Below are positions 53,616 through 62,456 of a stretch of DNA of 64,000 nucleotides, piece after piece. A program made the translations under genes and the position numbers. The stretch's first letter is position 1. Every line of letters starts with the position of its first letter. Origin of the DNA: Salinimicrobium profundisediminis (GTDB lineage Bacteria; Bacteroidota; Bacteroidia; Flavobacteriales; Flavobacteriaceae). Location of the stretch: contig NZ_JAPJDA010000016.1 in NCBI RefSeq assembly GCF_026241755.1, forward strand, positions 1-64,000, written 5' to 3'. The notes beneath the pieces were generated by a model. That model was not told the origin of the DNA and ran no database searches. It worked only from the letters and a program-made list of their open reading frames with translations.

Positions 53616-54596
53616 ATGGAATACGCTGAAAATATACTAGGTACCATTGGAAATACGCCTCTTGTTAAGATCAATAAGCTTACGGAAGGTATAGATGCTT
53701 TGGTGCTGGCAAAATATGAAACTTTCAACCCCGGAAATTCGGTAAAGGACCGTATGGCGGTGAAAATGATTGAAGATGCCGAAGCTGCCGGACTCCTTAA
53801 GCCGGGGGGAACCATTATTGAAGGGACTTCGGGAAATACCGGAATGGGGCTTGCTCTTGCCGCTATAGTGAAGGGCTACCGAATGGTTTGTGTGATGGCC
53901 GACAAACAGTCTAAGGAGAAAATTGACATTTTACGAGCCGTAGGCAGTGAGGTTGTGGTTTGCCCAACCGATGTAGCGCCCGACGATCCTCAATCTTACT
54001 ATTCCACTTCTAAACGCCTTTCGGAAGAGACGCCGAATTCCTGGTATGTGAACCAGTACGACAACCTTTCCAATACCAAAGCCCACTACGAGAGTACCGG
54101 GCCCGAAATTTGGAAACAAACCGATGGAAAAGTGACACATTTTGTAGTAGGTGTGGGTACCGGCGGAACTATTTCGGGAGTGGGAAAATACCTGAAAGAG
54201 CAAAATCCAAATGTGAAGGTTTGGGGGGTTGATACCTATGGTTCGGTATTCAAAAAATATCATGAGACTGGCGAGTTTGATGAAAAGGAGATTTATCCTT
54301 ATGTTACAGAGGGTATTGGGGAAGATATCCTTCCGAAGAATGTAGATTTTGACATTATTGACGGTTTTACCAAGGTAACCGATAAAGATGCAGCGGTTTA
54401 TACCCAAAGACTGGCTAAAGAAGAGGGGATGTTCCTTGGGAATAGTGCGGGAGCCGCTATAAAAGGATTACTTCAGCTAAAAGAACATTTTAAGAAGGAT
54501 GATGTGGTGGTAATCTTATTTCACGATCACGGCAGCCGCTATGTTGGTAAAATGTTCAATGATGAATGGATGCGAAAAATGGGATATATTGATTAA
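53616..54596 (+). CDS. PLP-dependent cysteine synthase / cystathionine beta-synthase-like enzyme
   Basis: This 326-residue enzyme has the fold-type II PLP core. The Schiff-base Lys lies in NPGNSVKDRMA, EGTSGNTGMGLA is the Asn loop that grips PLP, GVGTGGTISGVGKYL is the phosphate-binding loop, and FLGNSAGAAIKG carries the Ser near the ring nitrogen. The C-terminal DHGSRYVGKMFNDEWM resembles cystathionine beta-synthases more than CysK, so it may use homocysteine and serine; O-acetylserine sulfhydrylase is the alternative. No regulatory CBS domains follow. Its own -7 element and terminator make it a single-gene unit. Confidence 0.9.
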   Translation: MEYAENILGTIGNTPLVKINKLTEGIDALVLAKYETFNPGNSVKDRMAVKMIEDAEAAGLLKPGGTIIEGTSGNTGMGLALAAIVKGYRMVCVMADKQSKEKIDILRAVGSEVVVCPTDVAPDDPQSYYSTSKRLSEETPNSWYVNQYDNLSNTKAHYESTGPEIWKQTDGKVTHFVVGVGTGGTISGVGKYLKEQNPNVKVWGVDTYGSVFKKYHETGEFDEKEIYPYVTEGIGEDILPKNVDFDIIDGFTKVTDKDAAVYTQRLAKEEGMFLGNSAGAAIKGLLQLKEHFKKDDVVVILFHDHGSRYVGKMFNDEWMRKMGYID

Positions 54597-54648
54597 GAAT
54601 ATGTTCACTGGAACCTAACACCAGGACTTACTGATTTAAATATTAAAG

Positions 54649-54676
54649 AGCTGTCTTACTTTAGGCAGCTTTTTTT
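54649..54676 (+). terminator. Terminator of the cysteine synthase gene
   Basis: AGCTGTCT pairs with AGGCAGCT and is followed by TTTTTT. The hairpin overlaps the last codons of the convergent gene at 54661. Confidence 0.7.
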
Positions 54677-55044
54677 ATTGCTGAAGATTTCCTGCCTGCT
54701 TCCATTCCCTGAACCAGCCAAAAAGTAATTGCACCTGAAAAGTACAAAATCACATCTATTACATCTGAGGTATATCTTGTAGAGTTGTCGGGAAGATAAA
54801 GCTCAAAATAAATAGAATAAAGTGCCGCGAGAGAGCATGCTGAAAAAAGGGAAATTTTGATACCCTTGTTTCTGCTGAAGCTTCTAATGATAAACAGGCA
54901 TATACTTAAAACTATGGGCATGCATAAAAGATCATTGAGGTGAGAAGTGAAAAATTCGGGTAAATCAACTGCTAGCTTTATTAAAGCCATATTCAGAAGA
55001 AAGGCTGCGAGGCAAATACCAAAAAGCAGATAGATATTTTTCAT
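54661..55044 (-). CDS. Small integral membrane protein, unknown function
   Basis: The start at 55044 (MKNIYLLFG) gives 127 residues; upstream codons of the frame lie in the preceding gene. About four membrane helices are seen (YLLFGICLAAFLLNMALIKL, LLCMPIVLSICLFIIRSF, ISLFSACSLAALYSIYFELYL and VIDVILYFSGAITFWLVQGM). The ATG overlaps the TGA of the upstream gene (ATGA), so the two are translationally coupled, which supports this start. It looks like a small conserved flavobacterial membrane protein of no known function. Confidence 0.75.
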   Translation of the reverse strand: MKNIYLLFGICLAAFLLNMALIKLAVDLPEFFTSHLNDLLCMPIVLSICLFIIRSFSRNKGIKISLFSACSLAALYSIYFELYLPDNSTRYTSDVIDVILYFSGAITFWLVQGMEAGRKSSAIKKAA

Positions 55045-55217
55045 ACCAGGAACAGAGCTGTAACAAAAGCCAGTGCGCCTCCAATAACCATTACTGCCAG
55101 CCAAATATTAAATCCTACTTTTTTGAGCAGAGACATGAATTTATTTTCCTTTTTTGGAGGTTTTTCGGCTTTATTATCCGGGTTTTGCTCTCCCGGTACA
55201 GGTGGTGTGGCTTTCAT
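55041..55217 (-). CDS. Small single-helix membrane protein
   Basis: The 58-residue protein starts at the ATG at 55217 (MKATPPVPGEQNPD); a TTG two codons earlier is less likely. It has a Pro/Lys-rich cytosolic part and one C-terminal helix (NIWLAVMVIGGALAFVTALFLV). Its TGA overlaps the ATG of the next gene by four bases. The tight coupling is the best argument that both small genes are real. Confidence 0.65.
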   Translation of the reverse strand: MKATPPVPGEQNPDNKAEKPPKKENKFMSLLKKVGFNIWLAVMVIGGALAFVTALFLV

Positions 55218-55414
55218 GGGCAAGGTTTTGAGTAAGATAAAATATTTAGCTGAAAATTAATCGAGCAGCAACCTCTTTAACCGTGAATTAAGAATTTCCT
55301 GGAAATTATCCTCTCAAAAATGCCATTTTTGCTGATCATTTCTGAAAAAGTTCCCGTCAGTATTTGTACTGCTGCTGTTGAATAGTATATTTTAGTGACT
55401 TAAAACTGAAACTG

Positions 55415-56113
55415 ATGAAACAAATATCCATACTCTGTTTAATGCTGATGCTGTTTGCGGGATGTAAAGAGAATTCTTCAGAAAATATTACAGTAGTAGA
55501 GCAACAGCCATTGCGGTACCTGGCTTTGGGAGATTCTTATACTATAGGGGAAAGTGTAGCGCCCGAAATGAGATGGCCTGTGCAGCTTGTAGAGCAATTA
55601 AGAGCCGATGGGTTTGAAATTGAAGATCCCAGGATCATTGCCACTACCGGATGGACCACTCAGGATCTTTTAAAGGCTATAGATGCGCAGCTAAACAATG
55701 AGAAATATGATCTTGTTTCGGTGCTCATTGGTGTGAATAATCAGTACCAGGGAAAATCTATAGAAACTTATCGGGAAGATCTTAATGAAGTTTTTAAAGA
55801 AGCCAGTTCACATTCGGTTAATGGAGCAGAAGGAGTTTTTGCAGTGAGTATTCCCGATTATGGAGTGACGCCATTTGGTGCCGAAAATGCTGAAAAAATT
55901 GGACGTGAAATAGATGAATTCAATGAAGTTTTTAAGGAAGTAGCTTCAGACTTCAATGTAGAATTTTATGATATTACGCCCATTTCCCGTGAAGCAATAG
56001 AACAACCTGAATTAATTGCCGATGATAATCTTCATCCCAGTGGGGAAATGTACCGCCGGTGGGTAGAGAAATTTTATCCGGAGGTAAAGCAAAAGTTACT
56101 TATCGAAAATTAA
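55415..56113 (+). CDS. SGNH/GDSL-family lipoprotein esterase
   Basis: The 232-residue protein has a lipoprotein signal with lipobox LFAGC (about 14-18). SGNH motifs are LALGDSYTIGES (block I, Ser), VLIGVNNQYQG (block III, Asn) and DDNLHPSGEMY (block V, Asp-x-x-His). It probably hydrolyses an acyl or acetyl ester in the periplasm, for instance on polysaccharide or lipids; the substrate is not visible. Its own promoter region has TATATTTTAG, a weak match to TAnnTTTG. It may be transcribed with the DUF2851 gene 78 bases downstream. Confidence 0.9.
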   Translation: MKQISILCLMLMLFAGCKENSSENITVVEQQPLRYLALGDSYTIGESVAPEMRWPVQLVEQLRADGFEIEDPRIIATTGWTTQDLLKAIDAQLNNEKYDLVSVLIGVNNQYQGKSIETYREDLNEVFKEASSHSVNGAEGVFAVSIPDYGVTPFGAENAEKIGREIDEFNEVFKEVASDFNVEFYDITPISREAIEQPELIADDNLHPSGEMYRRWVEKFYPEVKQKLLIEN

Positions 56114-56191
56114 CATTAGTTGTAAGGCCAATCTGTCATTTTATTTAGTTGTTTATCAGTAAGGTATGTGAATATTGTATACTTTTATTTG

Positions 56192-57481
56192 ATGCGGGAA
56201 GATTATCTACACTATTTATGGCAGTTTCAGAAGTTCGATCTACAGGAGATGAAAACTGTAGATGGCGCTGTGGTTAGTGTCATCTCGCCAGGTCTGCACA
56301 ATGAGCTTTCAGGTCCCGATTTCCTGTACTCAAGGCTGCGGATAAATGACCAGGAATGGGCGGGAAATGTCGAAATCCATATTCGTTCCTCAGATTGGTA
56401 CATGCATGGGCATGAAACCGATCCTGCTTATGATAATGTGATTCTTCATATTGTCTGGGTTCATGACGTTGATATCTTCCGAAGAGATAATTCACCACTT
56501 CCGGTCATGGAGTTGCAGTCCCTGGTCTTGCCTGAAAGCCTTGATAGCTACAACAGGTTGTGTGCAGAAGATCATGTGAAATGGATCAATTGTGAAAAGG
56601 AGCTGCCCGATATTGATGATTTTGTAATAGATAATTGGCTGGAGCGGCTATATGTAGAAAGACTGGAGAAAAAATCTTCCCTCATTTCAGAACTCCTCTC
56701 AAAAACTGCCGGAGATTGGGAGGCGGTGCTTTTTCAAATGCTGGCGAAAAACTTTGGGCTCAATATAAACGGGGAGGCTTTTTTGAGTATCGCAGGATCT
56801 ATTCCTTTTCCGGTAGTAAGAAAAGTGAGAGCAAATGCTCTCGAAATGGAAGCATTGCTGCTAGGGCAGGCGGGGCTATTGGAAAAAGATCTTGAAGAAC
56901 CTTATTTTTTAAAGTTAAAAGAGATCTATCTCTATTTGCAACATAAGTTTGCCTTGTGTAGAAAAGGAGTTCTGCCTGTTAAATATTTTCGTCTCAGACC
57001 TGATAACTTTCCTGAAATTAGATTGGTGCAGCTCGCAGCAGTATACTGTGAACATACCGCGCTGTTTTCGAAGCTTCAAAAATGTCAAAATACGCAACAG
57101 GTTCACGAACTTTTCGAAGTGCGATTAAATGAATTCTGGAATACGCACTATACCTTTTCGCGCAGGCACACTGCGAGAACAAAGAAACCAGGGAAGAAGT
57201 TCCTGGATCTTCTCATCGTGAATACTGTGGTTCCTGTAAAATTTGCCTACCTTAAAAGTGAGGGGAAAGAGGCTTTTGAAATAGTGGCTCCCCTTATAGA
57301 AGCCGTTGCTGCAGAAGAAAATGAAATCGTCAAAAAATTTAAAACCCTAAGACCATCTATCGTGAAGGATGCACTAAGATCACAGGCCTTACTGCAGTTA
57401 AAAAAAGAGTACTGTGACAGGAAAGCCTGTTTACATTGTGCAGTAGGCCTGGAAATCTTGCAACAGCAACCACATTTTTAA
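56192..57481 (+). CDS. DUF2851 family protein
   Basis: The start at 56192 (MREDYLHYLWQFQKFD) is chosen because family members start with this segment; the frame extends upstream to a GTG at 56168. The product has 429 residues. SGPDFLYSRLRINDQEWAGNVEIHIRSSDWYMHGHETDPAYDNVILHIVW is the most conserved part (about 42-91). The end holds a Cys-rich motif CDRKACLHCAVGLEIL. DUF2851 is common in Bacteroidota and its function is unknown. The presence of conserved His and Asp residues suggests a metal-binding enzyme, but this is a guess. Confidence 0.85.
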   Translation: MREDYLHYLWQFQKFDLQEMKTVDGAVVSVISPGLHNELSGPDFLYSRLRINDQEWAGNVEIHIRSSDWYMHGHETDPAYDNVILHIVWVHDVDIFRRDNSPLPVMELQSLVLPESLDSYNRLCAEDHVKWINCEKELPDIDDFVIDNWLERLYVERLEKKSSLISELLSKTAGDWEAVLFQMLAKNFGLNINGEAFLSIAGSIPFPVVRKVRANALEMEALLLGQAGLLEKDLEEPYFLKLKEIYLYLQHKFALCRKGVLPVKYFRLRPDNFPEIRLVQLAAVYCEHTALFSKLQKCQNTQQVHELFEVRLNEFWNTHYTFSRRHTARTKKPGKKFLDLLIVNTVVPVKFAYLKSEGKEAFEIVAPLIEAVAAEENEIVKKFKTLRPSIVKDALRSQALLQLKKEYCDRKACLHCAVGLEILQQQPHF

Positions 57482-57493
57482 TATATTTGTGAT

Positions 57494-57724
57494 ATGCAGA
57501 GATGGGTGAACCAAATAAGGAACTTTTTTGAGAGACATGGGTTTTATGTTTCTTCGCGCTTCGCCGATAAACTTGGGATGAGAGCTAAAAACGTAAGGTT
57601 GTTCTTTATCTACCTTTCGTTTGCCACTTTTGGGATAGGTTTTGCTGTTTACCTCACATTTGCTTTCCTCCTCAGGTTCAAGGACATGATCTACTCAAAA
57701 CGCACATCAGTTTTTGATCTTTAG
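57494..57724 (+). CDS. Small PspC-domain protein
   Basis: The 76-residue protein has the PspC pattern: a short N-terminal region, FYVSSRFADKLGMRAKNVRLFFIYLSFATFGIGFAVYLTFAFLLRF, with R-V-A-D-x-L-G-like helix and one long hydrophobic helix, then a basic end. PspC-type proteins sit in the inner membrane and take part in envelope stress responses. It starts 12 bases after the DUF2851 stop and is co-transcribed with it. Confidence 0.8.
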   Translation: MQRWVNQIRNFFERHGFYVSSRFADKLGMRAKNVRLFFIYLSFATFGIGFAVYLTFAFLLRFKDMIYSKRTSVFDL

Positions 57725-57860
57725 AGGGGCCTAAATTTCTCTTAAGTCTTATGGGTTAACGTTTTCTTTGCATTTTAACTTCATAAAATTTGAAAACGTT
57801 AATATTTTTAGCATCTTGCTTCGCCGAAAATTCCATTTAGTATTATTCTAAAATCCTTTT

Positions 57861-59948
57861 ATGAGAAAGTCGATACTTTCATTATTATTCTGTGTATTCT
57901 TTTTAACTACTTATGCCCAAAACCTTGATGTTGAAGTCCAGGTTGAAAACCCTTCAAAGGTGATCAATGACGGCTTTGCTGAACTTCAGGTACAGGGGGG
58001 GGCGCCTCCTTATCAGTACAAATGGTCCAAACAGGACACACCTTTGGATGCCCCGCGGGCAGAAGGTCTTATTGAAGGTGTAGATTATACGGTAACCGTT
58101 ACCGATGCCAACAACAACAGTGTTACCAAAACAATTAAAGTACCGGCAAAAGCCATTACAGAACATTTCAATGGCACCTTTGCTCCTATTGTGGAAAGCA
58201 TGGGTAGCGTGCTATTTTGGGATCCATTCTCAGCTATTGGAATTTATGATCCTGTGGTCTATGCTGATATTAAAAGAGTAGCAGCGCCAAATTGGGAAGC
58301 CCGTACCGATAGTCGATTTCTTCTGAAAGAATGGCTTAAAGCCGAAGGAGAGCGTGTTGAAGAAGGCGAGCCTATTGCTGTTGTGCTGCAGGATGGCGAA
58401 GAAGAAAGTATTGCCTATGCAAATGCTACGGGTACCCTCGAGTATTTAGTGAAGGAGGGAGGAATGATCTATAATTCAGAGAATGTTGAAGATGTTATTG
58501 AGCAGGGGGCACATTATCTTGCTGCGATAAGATATGATCAGCCTGTACCATTACTTCATCCTAATGGAGATTTACAGAAAAAAGATATCCCATTCATTGT
58601 AATATGGCTCGTTTTAGGAGCATTGTTTTTTACATTAAGAATGGGCTTTATAAATATTAGAGGATTTAAACATGCTCTTGATCTTGCTAAAGGGAAATAT
58701 GACGATCCAAATGCACCCGGGCAGGTAACACACTTCCAGGCACTCGCCACTGCAGTGTCGGGTACGGTAGGATTGGGTAATATTGCCGGGGTGGCTGTTG
58801 CTATTTCTCTTGGTGGAGCCGGAGCTACTCTCTGGATGATCCTTGCAGGTCTTCTGGGTATGTCATCTAAGTTCGTGGAGTGTACCCTGGGGGTAAAATA
58901 CCGCTTTATAAATTCTGAAGGGCGCGTTTTTGGAGGTCCTATGAACTACCTTAGGTATGGACTTGAAAAGAGAAATATGGCCGGATTGGGTAAATTCCTG
59001 GCGGTTTTCTTTGCTATTCTTGCAATTGGAGCCTCCTTTGGAGGTGGAAACATGTTCCAGGCCAACCAGTCTTTTGTAATTCTTGCGGGTGAGTTTCCGG
59101 CGCTTGTTGGTAACGGGTTTATCTTCGGGGTGGTAGTTGCAATTCTTGTGGGAATTGTGATCATAGGTGGAATAAGCAGTATTGCTAAAGTAACAGGGAA
59201 AATTGTTCCAATTATGGCAGCGGTCTACATTGTAGGAGCTCTGGTTGTAATTGGTGTAAATATTGAAAATATAGGTCCGGCGTTTGCTGCAATCTGGGAT
59301 GGAGCCTTTAGCCCCAGTGCCTTAAAAGGTGGGGTGATTGGTGTATTGATTGTCGGGTTCCAAAGAGCGGCTTTTTCTAACGAGGCCGGGGTAGGATCTG
59401 CCGCAATTGCGCATTCTGCCGCCAAGACAAACAATCCGCCGTCTGAAGGTTTTGTGGCGCTTCTTGAGCCTTTTATCGATACAGTTGTAGTGTGTACCCT
59501 TACAGCACTTGTGCTTATTTTTACAGGTATGCACGAGGTTGAAGGAGTAGGAGGAGTAGAATTAACGTCTACCGCTTTTGGTAGTGTGATCTCGTGGTTC
59601 CCTTACGTCCTTGCCGCCGCAGTATTCCTGTTCGCTTTCTCAACAATGATCTCCTGGTCTTACTACGGAATGAGAGCCTGGACTTTTCTCTTCGGAAAAA
59701 GCAAGAATATGGAATTGCTCTATAAAGCACTCTTTCTTGTGTTTGTAGTAGTGGGAGCATCGGTGAGTCTTGGTGCTGTTCTTGACTTTTCAGATATGAT
59801 GATCCTTGCCATGTCTTTCCCTAACATCATCGGGCTTTACATCATGTCTGGTGAGGTGAGAAAGGATCTTAGAGAATACTCAAGAAAATTGAAAGCCGGC
59901 GAGCTTTTTCATAAGCCTGAAAAAGAGCGGGTGAAAAAAGCCTCTTAA
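57861..59948 (+). CDS. Alanine/glycine:cation symporter with N-terminal extracytoplasmic domains
   Basis: The 695-residue protein is a normal AGCS (sodium:alanine/glycine) carrier from about residue 245 on, with the family motif (AVSGTVGLGNIAGVAVAIS) and conserved GGPMNYLRYGL, GGNMFQANQ and RAAFSNEAGVGSAAIAHSAA. Before it lie three unusual parts: a signal peptide (ILSLLFCVFFLTTYAQ), a SprB-type repeat (about 25-95, NDGFAELQVQGGAPPYQYKWS) and a biotinyl/lipoyl-like domain (about 150-220, LKAEGERVEEGEPIAVVLQDG and TGTLEYLVKEGGMI). Normal AGCS carriers are about 450-550 residues long, so the added parts may sense or cage substrate. It has no symporter neighbour gene. Codon use looks normal. Confidence 0.88.
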   Translation: MRKSILSLLFCVFFLTTYAQNLDVEVQVENPSKVINDGFAELQVQGGAPPYQYKWSKQDTPLDAPRAEGLIEGVDYTVTVTDANNNSVTKTIKVPAKAITEHFNGTFAPIVESMGSVLFWDPFSAIGIYDPVVYADIKRVAAPNWEARTDSRFLLKEWLKAEGERVEEGEPIAVVLQDGEEESIAYANATGTLEYLVKEGGMIYNSENVEDVIEQGAHYLAAIRYDQPVPLLHPNGDLQKKDIPFIVIWLVLGALFFTLRMGFINIRGFKHALDLAKGKYDDPNAPGQVTHFQALATAVSGTVGLGNIAGVAVAISLGGAGATLWMILAGLLGMSSKFVECTLGVKYRFINSEGRVFGGPMNYLRYGLEKRNMAGLGKFLAVFFAILAIGASFGGGNMFQANQSFVILAGEFPALVGNGFIFGVVVAILVGIVIIGGISSIAKVTGKIVPIMAAVYIVGALVVIGVNIENIGPAFAAIWDGAFSPSALKGGVIGVLIVGFQRAAFSNEAGVGSAAIAHSAAKTNNPPSEGFVALLEPFIDTVVVCTLTALVLIFTGMHEVEGVGGVELTSTAFGSVISWFPYVLAAAVFLFAFSTMISWSYYGMRAWTFLFGKSKNMELLYKALFLVFVVVGASVSLGAVLDFSDMMILAMSFPNIIGLYIMSGEVRKDLREYSRKLKAGELFHKPEKERVKKAS

Positions 59949-59963
59949 GGCCTAACTTACATA

Positions 59964-60842
59964 ATGAAAAACTGGAAATCCCATTTTGTTTTCACCAGAA
60001 GTCAACAGAATGGGATTTTTGTTTTGGTAGCTATCATCATTGCCCTGCAGGGGATCTACTTTTTCATTCTTTTTTCTTCGGAAGACCTTCCAGACCCTGA
60101 AGAAGAAAAAATTGTCACTGAAATGCAACGTACGGTTGATTCATTGAAGCAGGTTGCGGCTGAAAGAGATGAGGTGGCAGTAGCGCCTTTCAATCCCAAT
60201 TTTATTTCAGATTATAAAGGCTATTTGCTGGAGCTTTCTGTAGCTGAAATAGACCGGCTTCATGAATTCAGGGAACGCGATCTATGGATCAATTCTGCTG
60301 AAGAATTTCAGGAGGTCACGGGAGTTTCAGATTCTTTGCTGAAGATATTGGCGCCTTCTTTTCAGTTTCCCAATTTCCGCAGAAATACTTCCGAAGAAAA
60401 CAGGGTGCCAAAAAAGGCATTTTTGACACCTCTTTCCAAAGCTGATATTAATACCGCTACGGCCGAAGACCTGCAACGGGTTAATGGGATAGGGGAAAAA
60501 CTTTCTGCCAGGATTGTGAAATACCGTAATTCGCTTGGCGGCTTTAGAGGTGAGGTGCAGCTTAATGATGTCTACGGCCTCTCTCCAGAAGTTGTGGAAA
60601 GGCTGCTGCTGCACTTTGAGGTGCAGCAATGGCCCGGAGAACGGCTGGATATTAATAAGGTGAACCTTATGCAGCTCACCGGCATCCCATATTTAAATTA
60701 CGAGCAGACCCGTGCCATTGTGAAGTTTCGGGAAGAGGCAGGAGAAATAAAGAGCCTGGAAGAACTTGGGCAGATTCCGAATTTTCCTCTGGAAAAATTA
60801 GGCAGAATTGCCCTATATTTGAGCATTGACCAGAAAAACTAA
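59964..60842 (+). CDS. Helix-hairpin-helix protein, ComEA-like
   Basis: The 292-residue protein has one membrane helix near the N-terminus (GIFVLVAIIIALQGIYFFILF, about 17-37) and is then periplasmic. Three helix-hairpin-helix units follow: a first degenerate one (VAEIDRLHEFRERDLWINSAEEFQ), a central classical ComEA unit (DINTATAEDLQRVNGIGEKLSARIVKYRNSLGGF, about 172-205) and a third (DINKVNLMQLTGIPYLNYEQTRAIVKFREEAG). These bind DNA without base specificity; ComEA takes up transforming DNA. A dispersed palindrome lies in the coding sequence (60404-60430). Whether this strain is naturally competent is unknown. Confidence 0.85.
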   Translation: MKNWKSHFVFTRSQQNGIFVLVAIIIALQGIYFFILFSSEDLPDPEEEKIVTEMQRTVDSLKQVAAERDEVAVAPFNPNFISDYKGYLLELSVAEIDRLHEFRERDLWINSAEEFQEVTGVSDSLLKILAPSFQFPNFRRNTSEENRVPKKAFLTPLSKADINTATAEDLQRVNGIGEKLSARIVKYRNSLGGFRGEVQLNDVYGLSPEVVERLLLHFEVQQWPGERLDINKVNLMQLTGIPYLNYEQTRAIVKFREEAGEIKSLEELGQIPNFPLEKLGRIALYLSIDQKN

Positions 60843-60900
60843 GTTTTTCGCATTCCCAGAAAATTTTCAGGTTTAAAAAAAACATTCAGAAATAAACTTT

Positions 60901-62070
60901 ATGAACAGCAGATATTTTACAGAAGAACACGAATTATTCCGCAAAAGCTTTCAGGAATTCCTTCAAAAAGAGGTGGTTCCGCATATCGAAAAATGGGAGG
61001 AGACAGGGACTATTGAGCGCTTTATCTGGGAGAAATTTGGAGAAATGGGATATTTCGGCCTCAACTATTCCGAAGAATATGGAGGATTAAATCTCGATAT
61101 TTTCTATACTGTGATTTTTCTTGAAGAGTTACAAAAGATCAATAGTGGCGGATTTGCAGCGGCTATGTGGGCGCATGCATATCTTGCAATGACGCATCTT
61201 GACAAAGAGGGAGATCACCGCATCAAAGAAAAATATCTGGCACCCAGTATTAGCGGAGAAAAGATTGGCTGTCTTTGTATTAGTGAGCCTTCTGGCGGGA
61301 GTGATGTTGCCGGAATGAGGACTACTGCGGTTAAAAAGGGGGATAAATATCTCATTAATGGCTCCAAGACTTTTATTACGAATGGAGTCTATTCAGATTA
61401 TCTTGTTGTAGCTGCAAAGACTGCTCCCGAGCTAAAAGGGAAGGGTATGAGCATTTTTGTGATAGACCGTGAAACTCCCGGTATTTCGGCCACAAAACTG
61501 AATAAACTGGGCTGGAGGGCATCAGATACTGCCGAGATTGCTTTTGATAATGTAGAAGTACCAGCTTCAAACCTTATGGGGGAGGAGGGGAAAGGCTTTC
61601 CTTACATCATGCAGCACTTTGCTTTTGAAAGGCTAATTATGGGGATCAATGCCCACGCCCGTGCAGAGTTTGCCTTAGATTATACTTTGAAGTATATGAA
61701 AGAAAGGGAAGCTTTTGGAAGAACCATTGATAAGTTCCAGGCTCTGCGTCACAGCTATGCCGATATGGCAAGCGAGGTGGAGATGGCAAAAGAATTTAAT
61801 TACTCTATTGCCGAAAGGATGCACCGCGGGGTTTATGTGGTTAAAGAAGCCAGTATGTCTAAGCTGCTTTCTACAAAAATAGCCGATGAGATTATTTATA
61901 AGTGCCTTCAGTTTTTGGGGGGATATGGCTACATGGAAGATTATCCATTAGCGCGGTTGTTGAGGGATAGCCGCCTGGGGCCTATTGGAGGCGGGACTTC
62001 AGAAATTCTTCGCGAGATCATCGCTAAAATGGTGATTGACGGGAAGGAATACAAACCGGCAGCCAAATAG
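60901..62070 (+). CDS. Acyl-CoA dehydrogenase
   Basis: This 389-residue flavoenzyme has the usual three-domain order: helical N-terminus, the beta-barrel middle (IGCLCISEPSGGSDVAGMRTTAVKKGDKYLINGSKTFITNG) and the helical C-terminus (REAFGRTIDKFQALRHSYADMA; LQFLGGYGYMEDYPLARLLRDSRL). The segment GPIGGGTSEIL has Gly where medium-chain enzymes have the catalytic Glu; a Glu on the FERLIMG helix could serve as the base, as in isovaleryl- and long-chain-type enzymes. Substrate is probably a branched or long acyl-CoA. No neighbouring fatty-acid genes are seen. Confidence 0.92.
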   Translation: MNSRYFTEEHELFRKSFQEFLQKEVVPHIEKWEETGTIERFIWEKFGEMGYFGLNYSEEYGGLNLDIFYTVIFLEELQKINSGGFAAAMWAHAYLAMTHLDKEGDHRIKEKYLAPSISGEKIGCLCISEPSGGSDVAGMRTTAVKKGDKYLINGSKTFITNGVYSDYLVVAAKTAPELKGKGMSIFVIDRETPGISATKLNKLGWRASDTAEIAFDNVEVPASNLMGEEGKGFPYIMQHFAFERLIMGINAHARAEFALDYTLKYMKEREAFGRTIDKFQALRHSYADMASEVEMAKEFNYSIAERMHRGVYVVKEASMSKLLSTKIADEIIYKCLQFLGGYGYMEDYPLARLLRDSRLGPIGGGTSEILREIIAKMVIDGKEYKPAAK

Positions 62071-62074
62071 TCCA

Positions 62075-62130
62075 AGGTTTAAGGTTTTGGAATTTGGTGC
62101 TTGGAATTTGGATTTTGGTTCTTGGATTTT
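62075..62130. repeat. Simple degenerate intergenic repeat
   Basis: TTTGGAATTTGG, TTGGAATTTGGATTTTGG and TTCTTGGATTTTT words follow each other without coding function. Such runs are common between genes in this group. Confidence 0.45.
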
Positions 62131-62154
62131 TTTCAGAAATAAAACAAATTAAAA

Positions 62155-62184
62155 TTGCGAGTTTACAATTAACGATTATCTTTG
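62155..62184 (+). promoter_or_regulatory. rpsU promoter
   Basis: A TTG (62155-62157) is followed after 19 bases by TATCTTTG (62177-62184), a full match to the TTG-N17-23-TAnnTTTG promoter of Flavobacteriia. It precedes the rpsU leader. Confidence 0.7.
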
Positions 62185-62207
62185 CAGCTCGAAAATAATT
62201 TTTAAAG

Positions 62208-62218
62208 AAAGGAGGTGA
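62208..62218 (+). promoter_or_regulatory. Strong Shine-Dalgarno site of rpsU
   Basis: AAAGGAGGTGA lies with GGAGG ending 7 bases before the ATG at 62223. It is a near-perfect complement to the 16S rRNA 3' end, the only such site noted in the window. In Flavobacteriia the anti-SD is normally masked on the ribosome by a pocket that includes bS21, so a strong SD on the bS21 gene itself is read as an autoregulatory device. Confidence 0.85.
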
Positions 62219-62222
62219 CACT

Positions 62223-62417
62223 ATGTTAATTATACCAGTTAAAGACGGAGAGAATATTGATAGAGCGCTGAAGCGTTTCAAGCGTAAATTTGATCGCACA
62301 GGAACAATGCGTCAGTTGAGAGATCGTCAGGCATTTACAAAACCGTCGGTAGAACGTAGGGCTCAAGTCCAAAAAGCTGCTTACATTCAGCATCTAAGAG
62401 ATCAGGAAGAGATCTAG
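62223..62417 (+). CDS. rpsU: 30S ribosomal protein bS21
   Basis: The 64-residue, very basic protein has IIPVKDGENIDRALKRFKRKFDRTGTMRQLRDRQAFTKPSVERRAQ, the full bS21 pattern. It sits near the anti-Shine-Dalgarno end of 16S rRNA. Its gene alone among those here has a strong Shine-Dalgarno site (62208-62218), which should work best on ribosomes that lack bS21 and so balance its supply. It heads the rpsU-xerC-hpf-tRNA-Thr order that is normal in Flavobacteriia. Confidence 0.97.
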   Translation: MLIIPVKDGENIDRALKRFKRKFDRTGTMRQLRDRQAFTKPSVERRAQVQKAAYIQHLRDQEEI

Positions 62418-62456
62418 TATCAATTCCTAAGCCTGAGTTCTTAGGTATATAATATT

